In this document: positions 24,619 to 32,753 of the stretch, in pieces
Layout of the letters: each line of letters opens with the position of its first letter
How positions within the stretch are numbered: position 1 is the stretch's first letter
NCBI GenBank assembly: GCA_002435595.1
Contig: DJBL01000162.1
Location: 1 to 32,923 of the forward strand
Reading direction: 5' to 3'
Source of the DNA: Stenotrophomonas maltophilia
GTDB taxonomy: Bacteria; Pseudomonadota; Gammaproteobacteria; Xanthomonadales; Xanthomonadaceae
DNA length: 32,923 nt
The notes under the pieces: model-generated
The model's input: the letters and a program-made list of their open reading frames with translations, nothing else
Told to the model about the DNA's origin: nothing
Databases searched by the model: none
Position numbers and translations under genes: made by a program

Positions 24619-26028
24619 ATGCGCACACGATTGACTGCCGGCCTGGGCCTGGCCTTGTTCTCGCTGGCGGCGCCATCGGCGCCGGCGGCCTCGCGCTTCG
24701 TGCAGGATCCCTATCCGAGCACCTACGCACCGATCGCCTCGGCCCCGGTACTGATCCGCAATGCGACCGTGCTCACCGGCACCGGCGCACGTCTGGAGCA
24801 GACCGACGTGCTGCTGCGCGACGGCCGCATCGCCGCGGTGGGCCCGGCCCTGGCCGCGCCGGCCGATGCGCGCCAGGTGGACGCGCGCGGCAAGTGGGTC
24901 ACCCCCGGCATCATCGACGTGCACTCGCACCTGGGCGTGTACCCCAGCCCCGGGGTGGGCGCGCATGGCGACGGCAACGAAATGACCGCACCGGTCACCG
25001 CCAATGTGTGGGCCGAGCATTCGGTGTGGCCGCAGGATCCGGGTTTCGCGGCGGCACTGGCCGGCGGGGTGACCGCCATGCAGGTACTGCCCGGCTCGGC
25101 CAACCTGGTCGGCGGGCGCGGGGTGACGCTGAAGAACGTGCCCGCCACCACCTACCAGGCGATGAAATTTCCCGGCGCGCCGTGGGGCCTGAAAATGGCC
25201 TGCGGCGAAAACCCCAAGCGCGTCTACGGCGGCGGCAAGGGCGTGGCCCCGGGCACGCGCATGGGCAACGTGGCCGGCTACCGCGCCGCCTTCATCGACG
25301 CCAGCGAGTACATCGCCAAGAACGCACCGAAGAAGCAGCAGAAGAAGCGCTGGTTCAGCGGCAGCGACAAGGGCGACAGCGCCGGCGATGCCGGCGGCAA
25401 GCGCGACCTCAAGCTGGACACCCTGGCCGGCGCGATCCAGGGCGACATCCGCGTGCACATCCACTGCTACCGCGCCGATGAGATGGCCACGATGCTGGAC
25501 CTGGCCCGCGAGTTCGGCTTCAAGATCGCCGCCTTCCACCATGCGGTGGAGGCCTACAAGCTGTCCGACCGGCTGGCGGCCGAAGGTGTCTGCGGCGCAC
25601 TCTGGGCCGACTGGTGGGGCTTCAAGATGGAAGCCTTCGACGGCATCCAGGACAACATCGCACTGGTCGACCGCCCGGCCAACAGCTGCGCGATCGTGCA
25701 TTCGGACTCGCCCGAGGGCATCCAGCGGCTCAACCAGGAGGCGGCCAAGGTGATCGCCAATGCGCGCCGCGCCGGCATCGAGATCGCGCCGGAGCGGGCG
25801 ATGATGTGGTTGAGCTACAACGCGGCCCGCTCGCTGGGCGTGGAGAAACAGACAGGCAGCCTGGAGGCCGGCAAGATGGGCGACGTGGTGGTGTGGAACG
25901 GCAGCCCGTTCAGTTCCTACGCACAGGCCGAGCAGGTCTACATCGATGGCCACCAGGTCTACGACCGTCGCGATGCGCGGCGCCAGCCGCTGTCGGACTT
26001 CATGCTGGGCCAGGAGGCGCGTCCATGA
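24619..26028 (+). CDS. Periplasmic amidohydrolase, metal ligands intact
   Basis: This 469-aa protein is a metal-dependent amidohydrolase of the imidazolonepropionase-like group, exported by a signal peptide (about 1-26, ending near APA-AS). Motifs: the N-terminal beta-sandwich VLIRNATVLTGTG, then TPGIIDVHSHLG with the HxH pair. Further candidate metal ligands are in VHIHCYRADE and AFHHAVEAYK, and the catalytic Asp is in VHSDSPEG. It ends with the usual TGSLEAGKMGDVVVWNGSP block. An insertion rich in Lys (KKQQKKRW) lies about residue 235-245. The start at ATG 24619 follows GGGGA; ATG 24601 is an alternative. The gene is coupled by ATGA to a paralogous partner. The substrate is unknown; dipeptides or acylated amino acids are typical of relatives. 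Confidence 0.88.
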   Translation: MRTRLTAGLGLALFSLAAPSAPAASRFVQDPYPSTYAPIASAPVLIRNATVLTGTGARLEQTDVLLRDGRIAAVGPALAAPADARQVDARGKWVTPGIIDVHSHLGVYPSPGVGAHGDGNEMTAPVTANVWAEHSVWPQDPGFAAALAGGVTAMQVLPGSANLVGGRGVTLKNVPATTYQAMKFPGAPWGLKMACGENPKRVYGGGKGVAPGTRMGNVAGYRAAFIDASEYIAKNAPKKQQKKRWFSGSDKGDSAGDAGGKRDLKLDTLAGAIQGDIRVHIHCYRADEMATMLDLAREFGFKIAAFHHAVEAYKLSDRLAAEGVCGALWADWWGFKMEAFDGIQDNIALVDRPANSCAIVHSDSPEGIQRLNQEAAKVIANARRAGIEIAPERAMMWLSYNAARSLGVEKQTGSLEAGKMGDVVVWNGSPFSSYAQAEQVYIDGHQVYDRRDARRQPLSDFMLGQEARP

Positions 26029-27311
26029 GCCGGGTTGCCTGGCGCTCCGCGCGTCGCCGTGCATGGCTCGGCACGACCGCCCTGCTGATGCTGGCCGCGC
26101 TGCCCGTGCAGGCCCAGGACCTGCTGGTGCGCAACGCCACGGTGCATACCGCCAGCGCGCGTGGCAGCCTGGAGCGCAGCGATGTGCTGGTGCAGGGCGG
26201 CATCATCCGTGCGGTGGGTACCGGCCTGGTCGCACCGGCCGGCGTCAGCGTGGTCGAAGCGGCCGGCAAGCCACTGACCCCGGCCCTGTTCGGCGGCATC
26301 ACCGACATCGGCATCGACGAGGTGTCCGGCGAGTCGACCACGGTGGACAGCACGCTGAAGCTGGAAGAGCAGCCGCTGCGCCCGGAGTTCGACGTGACCC
26401 TGGCCTACAACCCCGCCTCGGTGCTGATCCCGGTGGCGCGCCTGGACGGGATCGGGTTCACCGCACTGGGTGCCAACAGCGGCGGCGGCTTCATCGCCGG
26501 CCAGGGCGGCGTGGTGCGGCTGGATGGCAGCGCCGATCCGATCGGGCCGCTGGCGCTGTACATCCGCCTGGGCGCATCGGGCGCCGAACTCACCGGCAGC
26601 TCGCGCGCGGCGCAGTGGATGCTGCTGGAGCAGATGCTGAGCGAAGCACGCGGCCGGGTGCCGGTCGATTCGCCGCATGCCCTGCTCACCCCGGCCGGGC
26701 GCGCCACCCTGGCCCGCTACCTGGCCGGCCAGGGCCGGTTGGTGGTGCAGGTGGACCGCGCTGCCGACATCGGCCAGCTGCTGCGCTGGGCAACGCGCGA
26801 AAAGCTGAAGATCGCCATTGCCGGTGGTGCCGAGGCCTGGCGCCTGGCGCCGCAGCTGGCCCAGGCCCGCGTGCCGGTGTTCGTGGATGCCCTGGGCAAC
26901 CTGCCGAGCAGTTTCGACCAGCTCGGCGCCACCCTGGAAAACGCCGCGCGGCTGCGTGCGGCCGGCGTGCAGGTCAGCTTCGCCCAGCGCGAGGATGCCT
27001 CGCACAACGCACGCAAGATGCGCCAGCTGGCCGGCAACGCGGTAGCCAACGGGCTGCCCTGGCAGGATGGCCTGGCCGGACTGACCCGGGTGCCGGCGCA
27101 GGTGCTGGGCGTGGGCGACCGCATCGGCACCATCGAGGTCGGCAAGCTGGCCGACCTGGTGCTGTGGGATGGCGACCCGCTGGACGTGGGCCACTACGCC
27201 GAGCAGGTCTGGCTGGGCGGACGGGCGATGCCGATGCGCTCGCGCCAGACCGACCTGCGCGACCGCTACCTGGCCCCGGCCGGCACCGAACCCCGCGCAT
27301 ACTCGCGCTGA
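26025..27311 (+). CDS. Amidohydrolase-like partner lacking metal ligands
   Basis: This 428-aa exported protein (signal peptide ending near VQA-QD, about residue 28) aligns with its upstream neighbour from end to end. The N-terminal LLVRNATVHTASARG and the C-terminal IGTIEVGKLADLVLWDGDP are both kept. The HxH site reads ALFGGITDIG instead of DVHSHLG. The later His (VHIHCYRAD) is VVQVDRAAD, the FHH pair is AGG, and the HSDSPE block is FAQREDAS. No metal ligand set remains recognisable. It is translated from ATGA overlapping the first gene, so the two are made together, presumably in matched amounts. The simplest reading is a non-catalytic subunit or scaffold of a heteromeric enzyme. A different chemistry cannot be excluded. 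Confidence 0.85.
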   Translation: MSRVAWRSARRRAWLGTTALLMLAALPVQAQDLLVRNATVHTASARGSLERSDVLVQGGIIRAVGTGLVAPAGVSVVEAAGKPLTPALFGGITDIGIDEVSGESTTVDSTLKLEEQPLRPEFDVTLAYNPASVLIPVARLDGIGFTALGANSGGGFIAGQGGVVRLDGSADPIGPLALYIRLGASGAELTGSSRAAQWMLLEQMLSEARGRVPVDSPHALLTPAGRATLARYLAGQGRLVVQVDRAADIGQLLRWATREKLKIAIAGGAEAWRLAPQLAQARVPVFVDALGNLPSSFDQLGATLENAARLRAAGVQVSFAQREDASHNARKMRQLAGNAVANGLPWQDGLAGLTRVPAQVLGVGDRIGTIEVGKLADLVLWDGDPLDVGHYAEQVWLGGRAMPMRSRQTDLRDRYLAPAGTEPRAYSR

Positions 27312-27367
27312 CCTCCCCGCCCGCGGCGGGCACGCCCCGCCGCCGCCCCCGCAAGAAAGGATGCTCC

Positions 27368-28006
27368 ATGGCGCTGCGCTGGTACTTCGATTTCGTCTCG
27401 CCGTTCGCCTACCTGCACTGGCAGCAGCTCAAGACGCTGCCCCAGTTCGAGCAGATCCAGCCGGTGCCCATCGCGCTGGGCGCGGTGCTGCACCACCTGG
27501 GCAACCTGGGCCCGGCCGAGATCCCGGCCAAGCGCCGCTTCACCTACCGCCAGGTGCTGTGGCAGGCGCAGCAGCAGGGCGTGCCGCTGCGCTTCCCGCC
27601 CGGCCACCCGTTCAACCCGCTGGCCGCCCTGCGGCTGTGCCTGGCCGCCGAGGCCAGCCACCCGGCAGTGGACATCCTGTTCAACTGGATCTGGCGCGAT
27701 GGGCGCGCGGCCGACAGCCCGCCCGCCCTGGCCCTGCCCGGGGCGATGCTGGACGTGGCCGACGTGGCAGCGGCGGTGTCGGCCCCGTCGGTCAAGGAGC
27801 AGCTGCGCCAGAACACCGAGGCGGCGATCGCTGCCGGGGTGTTCGGGGTGCCCACCCTGGCCATCGACGGCGAGCTGTACTGGGGCAACGAGGCACATGG
27901 CCTGATGCAGGCGGTGCTGGCCGATCCCGACATGCTGCACCGCGGCGAATGGGGCCGGATCGACGCCCTCCCGATCGCGGTGGAGCGCAGTCGCCCGTCA
28001 AGCTGA
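27368..28006 (+). CDS. 2-hydroxychromene-2-carboxylate isomerase-like protein (DsbA/kappa-GST fold)
   Basis: This 212-aa protein has a thioredoxin-like fold with a helical insertion. Motifs: RWYFDFVSPFAYLHW with the glutathione-activating S11, the cis-Pro loop GVFGVPTLAIDGELYWGNEA (about 157-176) and helical blocks between. Members isomerise 2-hydroxychromene-2-carboxylate in aromatic degradation or act as kappa-class glutathione transferases. No aromatic catabolic genes are nearby, so the name reflects family only. AAGGA precedes the ATG. It lies 56 nt after the amidohydrolase pair and may belong to the same transcript. Confidence 0.88.
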   Translation: MALRWYFDFVSPFAYLHWQQLKTLPQFEQIQPVPIALGAVLHHLGNLGPAEIPAKRRFTYRQVLWQAQQQGVPLRFPPGHPFNPLAALRLCLAAEASHPAVDILFNWIWRDGRAADSPPALALPGAMLDVADVAAAVSAPSVKEQLRQNTEAAIAAGVFGVPTLAIDGELYWGNEAHGLMQAVLADPDMLHRGEWGRIDALPIAVERSRPSS

Positions 28007-28087
28007 CTGGCGGCTCAGGCAGGCGGGTCGATTTTGAGATAGCTTTCACGTTTCCGAACCTACAACCTGCCCGGAGGGGGGCTCAGG

Positions 28088-29032
28088 ATGCGCATCGGAA
28101 TCGTCGTCGACTCGGCCTGCGATCTGCCGCAGGACTTCATTGAACAACACAACATCGTGCTGCTGCCGATCACGGTGCGGATCGGCGAAGCGGTGCTCGC
28201 CGACCACCGCGACGAGCAGGCCACGCTCAGCTTCCTGCACGCCCACGTGGCCGAACATGGCGCCGAAGCGGAGACCATTCCGTTCAGCGTCACCCAGATC
28301 CGCGACCTGTTCCTGGGCAAGCTGGTGATCGATTACGACCATGTGTTCTGCATGACGATCACCAAGACCCGCAGCCCGATCCACGACAACGCCATGCAGG
28401 CCAGTTTCGCGATCCTCAACGACTACAAGCCGGTGCGCCATGCGGCCGGGTTCAACTCGCCGTTCGCCCTGCGCGTGCTCGACACCCAGAACCTGTTCGC
28501 CGCCCAGGGCGTGACCGCGGTGGAAGCGGTGCGCCTGCGCGACAGCGGGGCCAGCGTGCAGCAGATCCGCGAGCGCCTGGAAGACCTGGCCCAGAACGTG
28601 CACGGCTACATGGTCACCCGCGATCTGTACTACATGCGCGCCCGCGCCCGGCACAAGGGCGACCGCAGCGTGGGCCTGCTCAGCGCCGCGCTGGGCAGCG
28701 CGCTGGACATCAAGCCGGTGCTGCATGGCTACCGCGGCCAAACCGGGCCGGTGGCCAAGATCAAGGGCTTCGACAACGCGGTGCAGAAGCTGTTCGATTT
28801 CGTCGGGCAACGGGTCAAGGCCGGGTTGATGACGCCCACCGTGTGCCTGAGTTACGGCGGCGAGCTGGCCGACCTGCAGGCCCTGCCCGGCTACGCCAGC
28901 CTGCGCCAGACCTGCCAGGCACACGGGGTGGAGGTGTTCGAGGCGGTGATGAGCCTGACCGGCATGGTCAACGTCGGCAAGGGCGCGGTCACCGTCGGCT
29001 TCGCCGATGGCCCGCATACGTTCAGCGGCTGA
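28088..29032 (+). CDS. DegV family protein (fatty-acid-binding type)
   Basis: This 314-aa protein matches DegV: IGIVVDSACDLP at the N-terminus, VLLPITVRIGE, the S/T-containing core PFSVTQIRDLF, and a later domain (AALGSALDIKPVLHGY, GQTGPVAKIKGFDNA). In Firmicutes such proteins (FakB) carry acyl chains for the FakA fatty acid kinase. No FakA-like gene is nearby. Length is slightly above the family average (about 280-300). A GGAGG sequence precedes the ATG. The function in this organism is unknown. Confidence 0.9.
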   Translation: MRIGIVVDSACDLPQDFIEQHNIVLLPITVRIGEAVLADHRDEQATLSFLHAHVAEHGAEAETIPFSVTQIRDLFLGKLVIDYDHVFCMTITKTRSPIHDNAMQASFAILNDYKPVRHAAGFNSPFALRVLDTQNLFAAQGVTAVEAVRLRDSGASVQQIRERLEDLAQNVHGYMVTRDLYYMRARARHKGDRSVGLLSAALGSALDIKPVLHGYRGQTGPVAKIKGFDNAVQKLFDFVGQRVKAGLMTPTVCLSYGGELADLQALPGYASLRQTCQAHGVEVFEAVMSLTGMVNVGKGAVTVGFADGPHTFSG

Positions 29033-29096
29033 GCGCGATGTGCACGCCGATTGCACTGCGCGTCTGCCAGCCTTGCAGCATTCAACGGAGGTAACC

Positions 29097-29435
29097 ATGT
29101 CAGCGCAGTACCACATCAGCCTGCCGGACCCGTCCAAGGCCCGCGGCAACGATTCCGATCTTTCCTTCCATTCGCAGAGCGCGGCCGGCTTCGCCGAGGA
29201 ACTGCAGGACGCCCTGCGCAGCACCGCCCTGTTCGAGAAGTGGCGCGCCAAGCAGCCCGACCCGGATGCGGTCGAGTCGCAGTGGGGCGCCATTGACCCG
29301 GACGCCACCGTGACCGGCACCCAGGATGACCTGCGCATCAACCTGGTGGCCACCACCCGCATCGACAGCGATGTGTTCAAGCAGCGCCTGCGCATGCTGG
29401 CCGGGCACCACTGGGAACTGCGCGACGTGCGTTGA
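29097..29435 (+). CDS. Small uncharacterised soluble protein
   Basis: This 112-aa acidic protein has an excellent ribosome binding site (GGAGG, 29087-29091, 5 nt before the ATG). No signal peptide or membrane segment is seen. It shows alternating helix (residues 29-50) and strand-like segments (LRINLVATTRIDSD). I do not recognise the family. It follows the DegV gene by 64 nt and may be co-transcribed. Confidence 0.75.
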   Translation: MSAQYHISLPDPSKARGNDSDLSFHSQSAAGFAEELQDALRSTALFEKWRAKQPDPDAVESQWGAIDPDATVTGTQDDLRINLVATTRIDSDVFKQRLRMLAGHHWELRDVR

Positions 29436-29496
29436 GGGCGCCCACGGTGGTAACGTGCCGACCGCACCTGCCACCGCTGTTTCCGCCAGCTACCGG

Positions 29497-29515
29497 GGCC
29501 GCCGCACAGGCGGCC
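29497..29515 (+). other. Hairpin just before a small gene
   Basis: A perfect 7-bp stem (GGCCGCC / GGCGGCC) with a 5-nt loop ends 7 nt before the ATG at 29523. It would cover the ribosome binding region of that gene, or act as a T-less terminator for the gene before it. Confidence 0.4.
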
Positions 29516-29522
29516 TCTGCAT

Positions 29523-29957
29523 ATGGGCTTTCCCGTGGATCCGACGCTCAAGTCCCTGCTCGAACGCACCAACCTTGACGAGCTGCTGGCGCCGGACACC
29601 CCCGCGGTCGGCGACGGACCGGTGGATGGGCCCTCGACCCGGCCACGGCCCCGCATCGCAGCCGCGGTGCTGGAACAGCCGCCGGTCGAGGCCGATCCAG
29701 TCGACTATGAGATCCGCAGTCCGATCGCGCGTACCTTCATCCTGCTCATGCTCGGCGGCCCATGCATCTTCATGGGCATGATGCTGATGGAGAAGTGCTG
29801 GAGCCCCCCCGTCGAACACCCGGTGCTGTCGATGATGGGCACGGTGTGGGCACTGGCGATGATCGGGGCTGTTCCCTACCGGTTGCTGGGACGACGCCCC
29901 ACTACGCCCGTGACGCGGCCCGGACCCGGCACAAGCATGCAGAGCCTGCGCCCCTGA
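29523..29957 (+). CDS. Small uncharacterised membrane protein
   Basis: This 144-aa protein has a soluble N-terminus (about 1-65) with a short start DPTLKSLLERTNLDELL, then two hydrophobic segments (about 69-87 and 100-117), and a Pro/Arg/Thr-rich tail. No good ribosome binding site is seen; a hairpin lies directly upstream. I do not recognise the family. Coding character is plausible because membrane segments and charge distribution look protein-like, but the evidence is modest. Confidence 0.55.
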   Translation: MGFPVDPTLKSLLERTNLDELLAPDTPAVGDGPVDGPSTRPRPRIAAAVLEQPPVEADPVDYEIRSPIARTFILLMLGGPCIFMGMMLMEKCWSPPVEHPVLSMMGTVWALAMIGAVPYRLLGRRPTTPVTRPGPGTSMQSLRP

Positions 29958-29960
29958 CCC

Positions 29961-29984
29961 GCGCGCCCACGGCCGTGGGTGCGC
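29961..29984. terminator. Long palindrome between convergent genes
   Basis: A 12-bp inverted repeat with one mismatch (GCGCGCCCACGG / CCGTGGGTGCGC) lies 3 nt after the membrane protein stop. There is no T-run, so it is a likely but weak terminator. The rest of 29985-30158 shows no feature. Confidence 0.45.
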
Positions 29985-30158
29985 CGCTGGGGGCCTGAAC
30001 CCTCGCGCAGCACGGCCACCCGCGCACGACTGCGCCCCCGCACTGCCAGCAGCCCCCACCCGTTCGCCGCGCGCGATCACCGCAGCCACGATGAAAGCAT
30101 CGCGCGGGCAGATGCCCAGGCCCGGCACTGCCAGCGAGACCACGCCCATGCGGTCGGC

Positions 30159-31597
30159 TCATGGCGCGGACGGCGGCGCCACGCTGCCTTCCACCACCCG
30201 GTTGCGCCCGTTCCGCTTGGCCGCGTACAGCGCCGCGTCGGTGGCGGCCAGCAACGGATCCGCGTCGGCGCTGGCAATCTGGCCGACCCAGGCCACCCCG
30301 ATGCTGATGGTCACCCCGACCTGGCTGACCGCATCGGTGGCGGTCAGGCGCAGCCGCTCCACCGCGCGGCGCATCGTCTCGGCCAGCACGAGCACCCCCT
30401 CGCGCGAGGTGCCCGGCACCACCACCGCAAACTCCTCGCCGCCATACCGGGCCACCACGTCGGTGCCGCGCGTGGCGCACGCGGCCAGTGCCGTGGCCAC
30501 CGCACGCAGGCAGACATCGCCCAGCGGGTGGCCGAAGCGATCGTTGAACTGTTTGAAGTGGTCGATATCCACCATCAGCAGCGCCATGCCCTGGCCGCTG
30601 CGTCGCGCGCGGGCCCACTCGGCCTGCAGCACCTGGTCGAACTGGCGACGATTGGCCACTCCGGTCAGCGCATCCACCCGCGCCAGCACGTCCAGTTGGT
30701 CCTGGCGCTCCAGCGCGCGGACCTGCATCACCACCCCGCGCAGCCCCGAGCCCAGCGTGGCCAGGGCAAAGCCGACCACGGCCAGGTGCGGGTGTGCGTC
30801 CACCAGGATCCCCGACACCACCAGCAGGGCCGCCGGCAGGATCAACGGGCTGCCCGCACGCACGGCAAGGGCCAGCCGGCGCGGCGTGACGTCGGCACGT
30901 TCCGGATCGCCGCGCAGGGCGATCACCGCCAGCAGCAGGAACGGCAGGTCGATCAGCAGGTCGCTGGCCCCGCCGTAACTGGCCTCGGTGGCGTAGTGGT
31001 TGATGTAGAACGCGGTGAGCATGTACAGCCACGCATAGATGGCCAGCGCGCGGAAAAACACCCGTCGCGCTGCATCCTCGCTGGTCAGGTAACGCACCAG
31101 CGCGAATACCGCGATGAACAGGTTCTCGATGTCGAACATCAGGCGCAGGTTGCCCAGCCCGGGCTCGGGCGCATCGCTCAGCGTGGCGAAGGAAAAGGTG
31201 TGCACGAAGAACAGGTAGCCCAGCAGCAGGGCCAGCGCGCCGTCGATGAGGATCAGGTACCACGGCTCGTGGCGGGGATGGGCCAGGGCGAAGGTCAGCG
31301 GCACCCCGTACAGCACATACAGCAGCATGCTGGCCCCCGGGGTGGCATCGGGCGTGTCCAGCCCGATCTCCTGGTACATGTTGGCGGCCATGCCCCGGCC
31401 CACAGCAACATGCCGACGGCCAGCGCCAGCCAGCCCACCCGCGCCTCGCTGCCGCGCATCCGCCACAGGCAAGCCAACGCAGCCAGCAGCGGCGCACCGG
31501 TCAGGAAAGAGAAGGACAACACCAGTGCATGGCCCGGCAGCAACACCAGGGCCATTGCGTGGCACAGCAGATACAACGCCGCCAACACTGCCGCCAT
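30159..31597 (-). CDS. GGDEF diguanylate cyclase with an apparent 1-nt frameshift
   Basis: The C-terminal GGDEF domain (about 160 aa) is intact: ALTGVANRRQFDQ, MVDIDHFKQFNDRFGHPLGD, the active-site GGEEF, and an inhibitory-site RGTD five residues before it. It would make cyclic di-GMP. A membrane region with six to eight hydrophobic segments precedes it. The N-terminal segments (start ATG 31597, with AGGGGA upstream) are in a different frame from the rest. The frames meet at a GGGG run on the minus strand (CCCC at 31393-31396). Adding one G restores a continuous 479-aa protein reading LLWAGGMAANMYQ. Without it, a protein of 410 aa could start at ATG 31391, losing the first helices. A sequencing error, a true mutation or a variable homopolymer are all possible. 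It is divergent from the L,D-transpeptidase gene. Confidence 0.85.
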
Positions 31598-31664
31598 GCG
31601 ATCCCCTGTCCGGATGCGGTGTTGGCCCACCCTACCGCATTTGCGGTGATGCGCCGAACCTCAA

Positions 31665-31680
31665 TGTGATGCACTTCACA
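31665..31680. promoter_or_regulatory. CRP/Clp-type binding site
   Basis: TGTGA-TGCACT-TCACA is a perfect match to the CRP half-site consensus with the 6-nt spacer. In xanthomonads the CRP homologue Clp binds such sites, and its binding is blocked by cyclic di-GMP in Xanthomonas. The site is centred 75 nt upstream of the diguanylate cyclase start and 108 nt upstream of the L,D-transpeptidase start. Confidence 0.7.
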
Positions 31681-31780
31681 GCCTGTGCACGACAAGGCAC
31701 TCAGCTGCGCGTCAGCGTTTTCACAGGCCGCGTGCACGCTGCTGCGGCAAGGTGCAATCGACCTTGTCCTGGAGCCTTCA

Positions 31781-32749
31781 ATGCCCCTGCGCCCGCACGC
31801 CACCGCCTCGCTTCTCGTCCTCGCCCTGGCCACCGCGCTGCCCGCGCTGGCGCAGCAGCCGGCCAACGCACTCCCTGCACCGATCGCCGAGAGCACCGCG
31901 CCGTCCACCGGCCCACGCTCGGACCTGCATGCACAGGTGCTGCTGGACCGCGCGCACTTTTCGCCGGGGCAGATCGATGCGTTGCCCGGTTCCAACCAGA
32001 AGCGCGCCGTGGCCGGGTTCCAGGCCGCACGCGGACTGAAGGTGACCGGTGAGCTGGACGATGCCACCTGGCAGGCGCTGCAGCCCGAGGCCACCCCGGC
32101 GCTGGCGCGCTACACGCTCACCGCCGAGGACGTGGCCGGGCCGTTCCAGCCGATCCCGAAGAAGCCGGCCGAGCAGGCCAAGCTCAAGGCGCTGGGGTTT
32201 GGTTCGGTGGAAGAGGCCCTCGGCGAGCGCTTCCACGCCTCGCCCGAGCTGCTGCGCGCGCTCAACCCCGGCGTGGATCTGGGCAAGGCGGGCAGCGAGA
32301 TCCAGGTCCCCAACATCGCACCGGGCACGTTGCCCAAGGCCGCCAGACTGGTGATCGACAAATCCGATTCCACGCTGCGCCTGTACGACGCGCAGGGCAA
32401 GGTCTACGCACAGTTCCCGGTGTCCTCGGGCAGCAAACACGACCCGCTGCCGATCGGTAAGTGGAAGATCCTGGGCATCTCGCGCGACCCCACCTTCCAC
32501 TACAACCCCAAGCTGTTCTGGGATGCCAGCAAGAAGGACAGCAAGGCGCTGCTGCCGCCGGGTCCGAACAACCCGGTCGGCCGGGTCTGGATTGATATCT
32601 CCAAGCCGCACTACGGCCTGCACGGTACGCCCGAGCCGGGCCACGTCGGCAAGACCGAGTCGCATGGTTGCGTGCGCATGACCAACTGGGACGCGCTGCA
32701 GGTGGCCGACGCGGTGGACGCATCGGTGCCGGTGGTGATGCAGGAGTGA
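31781..32749 (+). CDS. L,D-transpeptidase (YkuD) with peptidoglycan-binding domain
   Basis: This 322-aa exported protein has a signal peptide ending near ALA-QQP (about residue 24). A peptidoglycan-binding type 1 domain follows (about 50-103: LLDRAHFSPGQIDALPG, AVAGFQAARGLKVTGELDDATWQAL). A LysM-like stretch covers about 141-179. The YkuD catalytic domain covers about 188-321, with H281 (GLHGTP) and the S294-H-G-C297 motif carrying the catalytic Cys and the following Arg. It forms 3-3 crosslinks or anchors proteins in the cell wall. The start ATG 31781 follows GGAG. A CRP/Clp-type site lies upstream. The next gene begins 4 nt after its stop. Confidence 0.93.
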   Translation: MPLRPHATASLLVLALATALPALAQQPANALPAPIAESTAPSTGPRSDLHAQVLLDRAHFSPGQIDALPGSNQKRAVAGFQAARGLKVTGELDDATWQALQPEATPALARYTLTAEDVAGPFQPIPKKPAEQAKLKALGFGSVEEALGERFHASPELLRALNPGVDLGKAGSEIQVPNIAPGTLPKAARLVIDKSDSTLRLYDAQGKVYAQFPVSSGSKHDPLPIGKWKILGISRDPTFHYNPKLFWDASKKDSKALLPPGPNNPVGRVWIDISKPHYGLHGTPEPGHVGKTESHGCVRMTNWDALQVADAVDASVPVVMQE

Positions 32750-32753
32750 CCGG

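Noticed and set aside
29979..31649. A 556-codon plus-strand frame opposite the diguanylate cyclase
   Set aside because: It is antisense to an intact GGDEF domain and rich in His/Gln/Arg, as typical of shadow frames.
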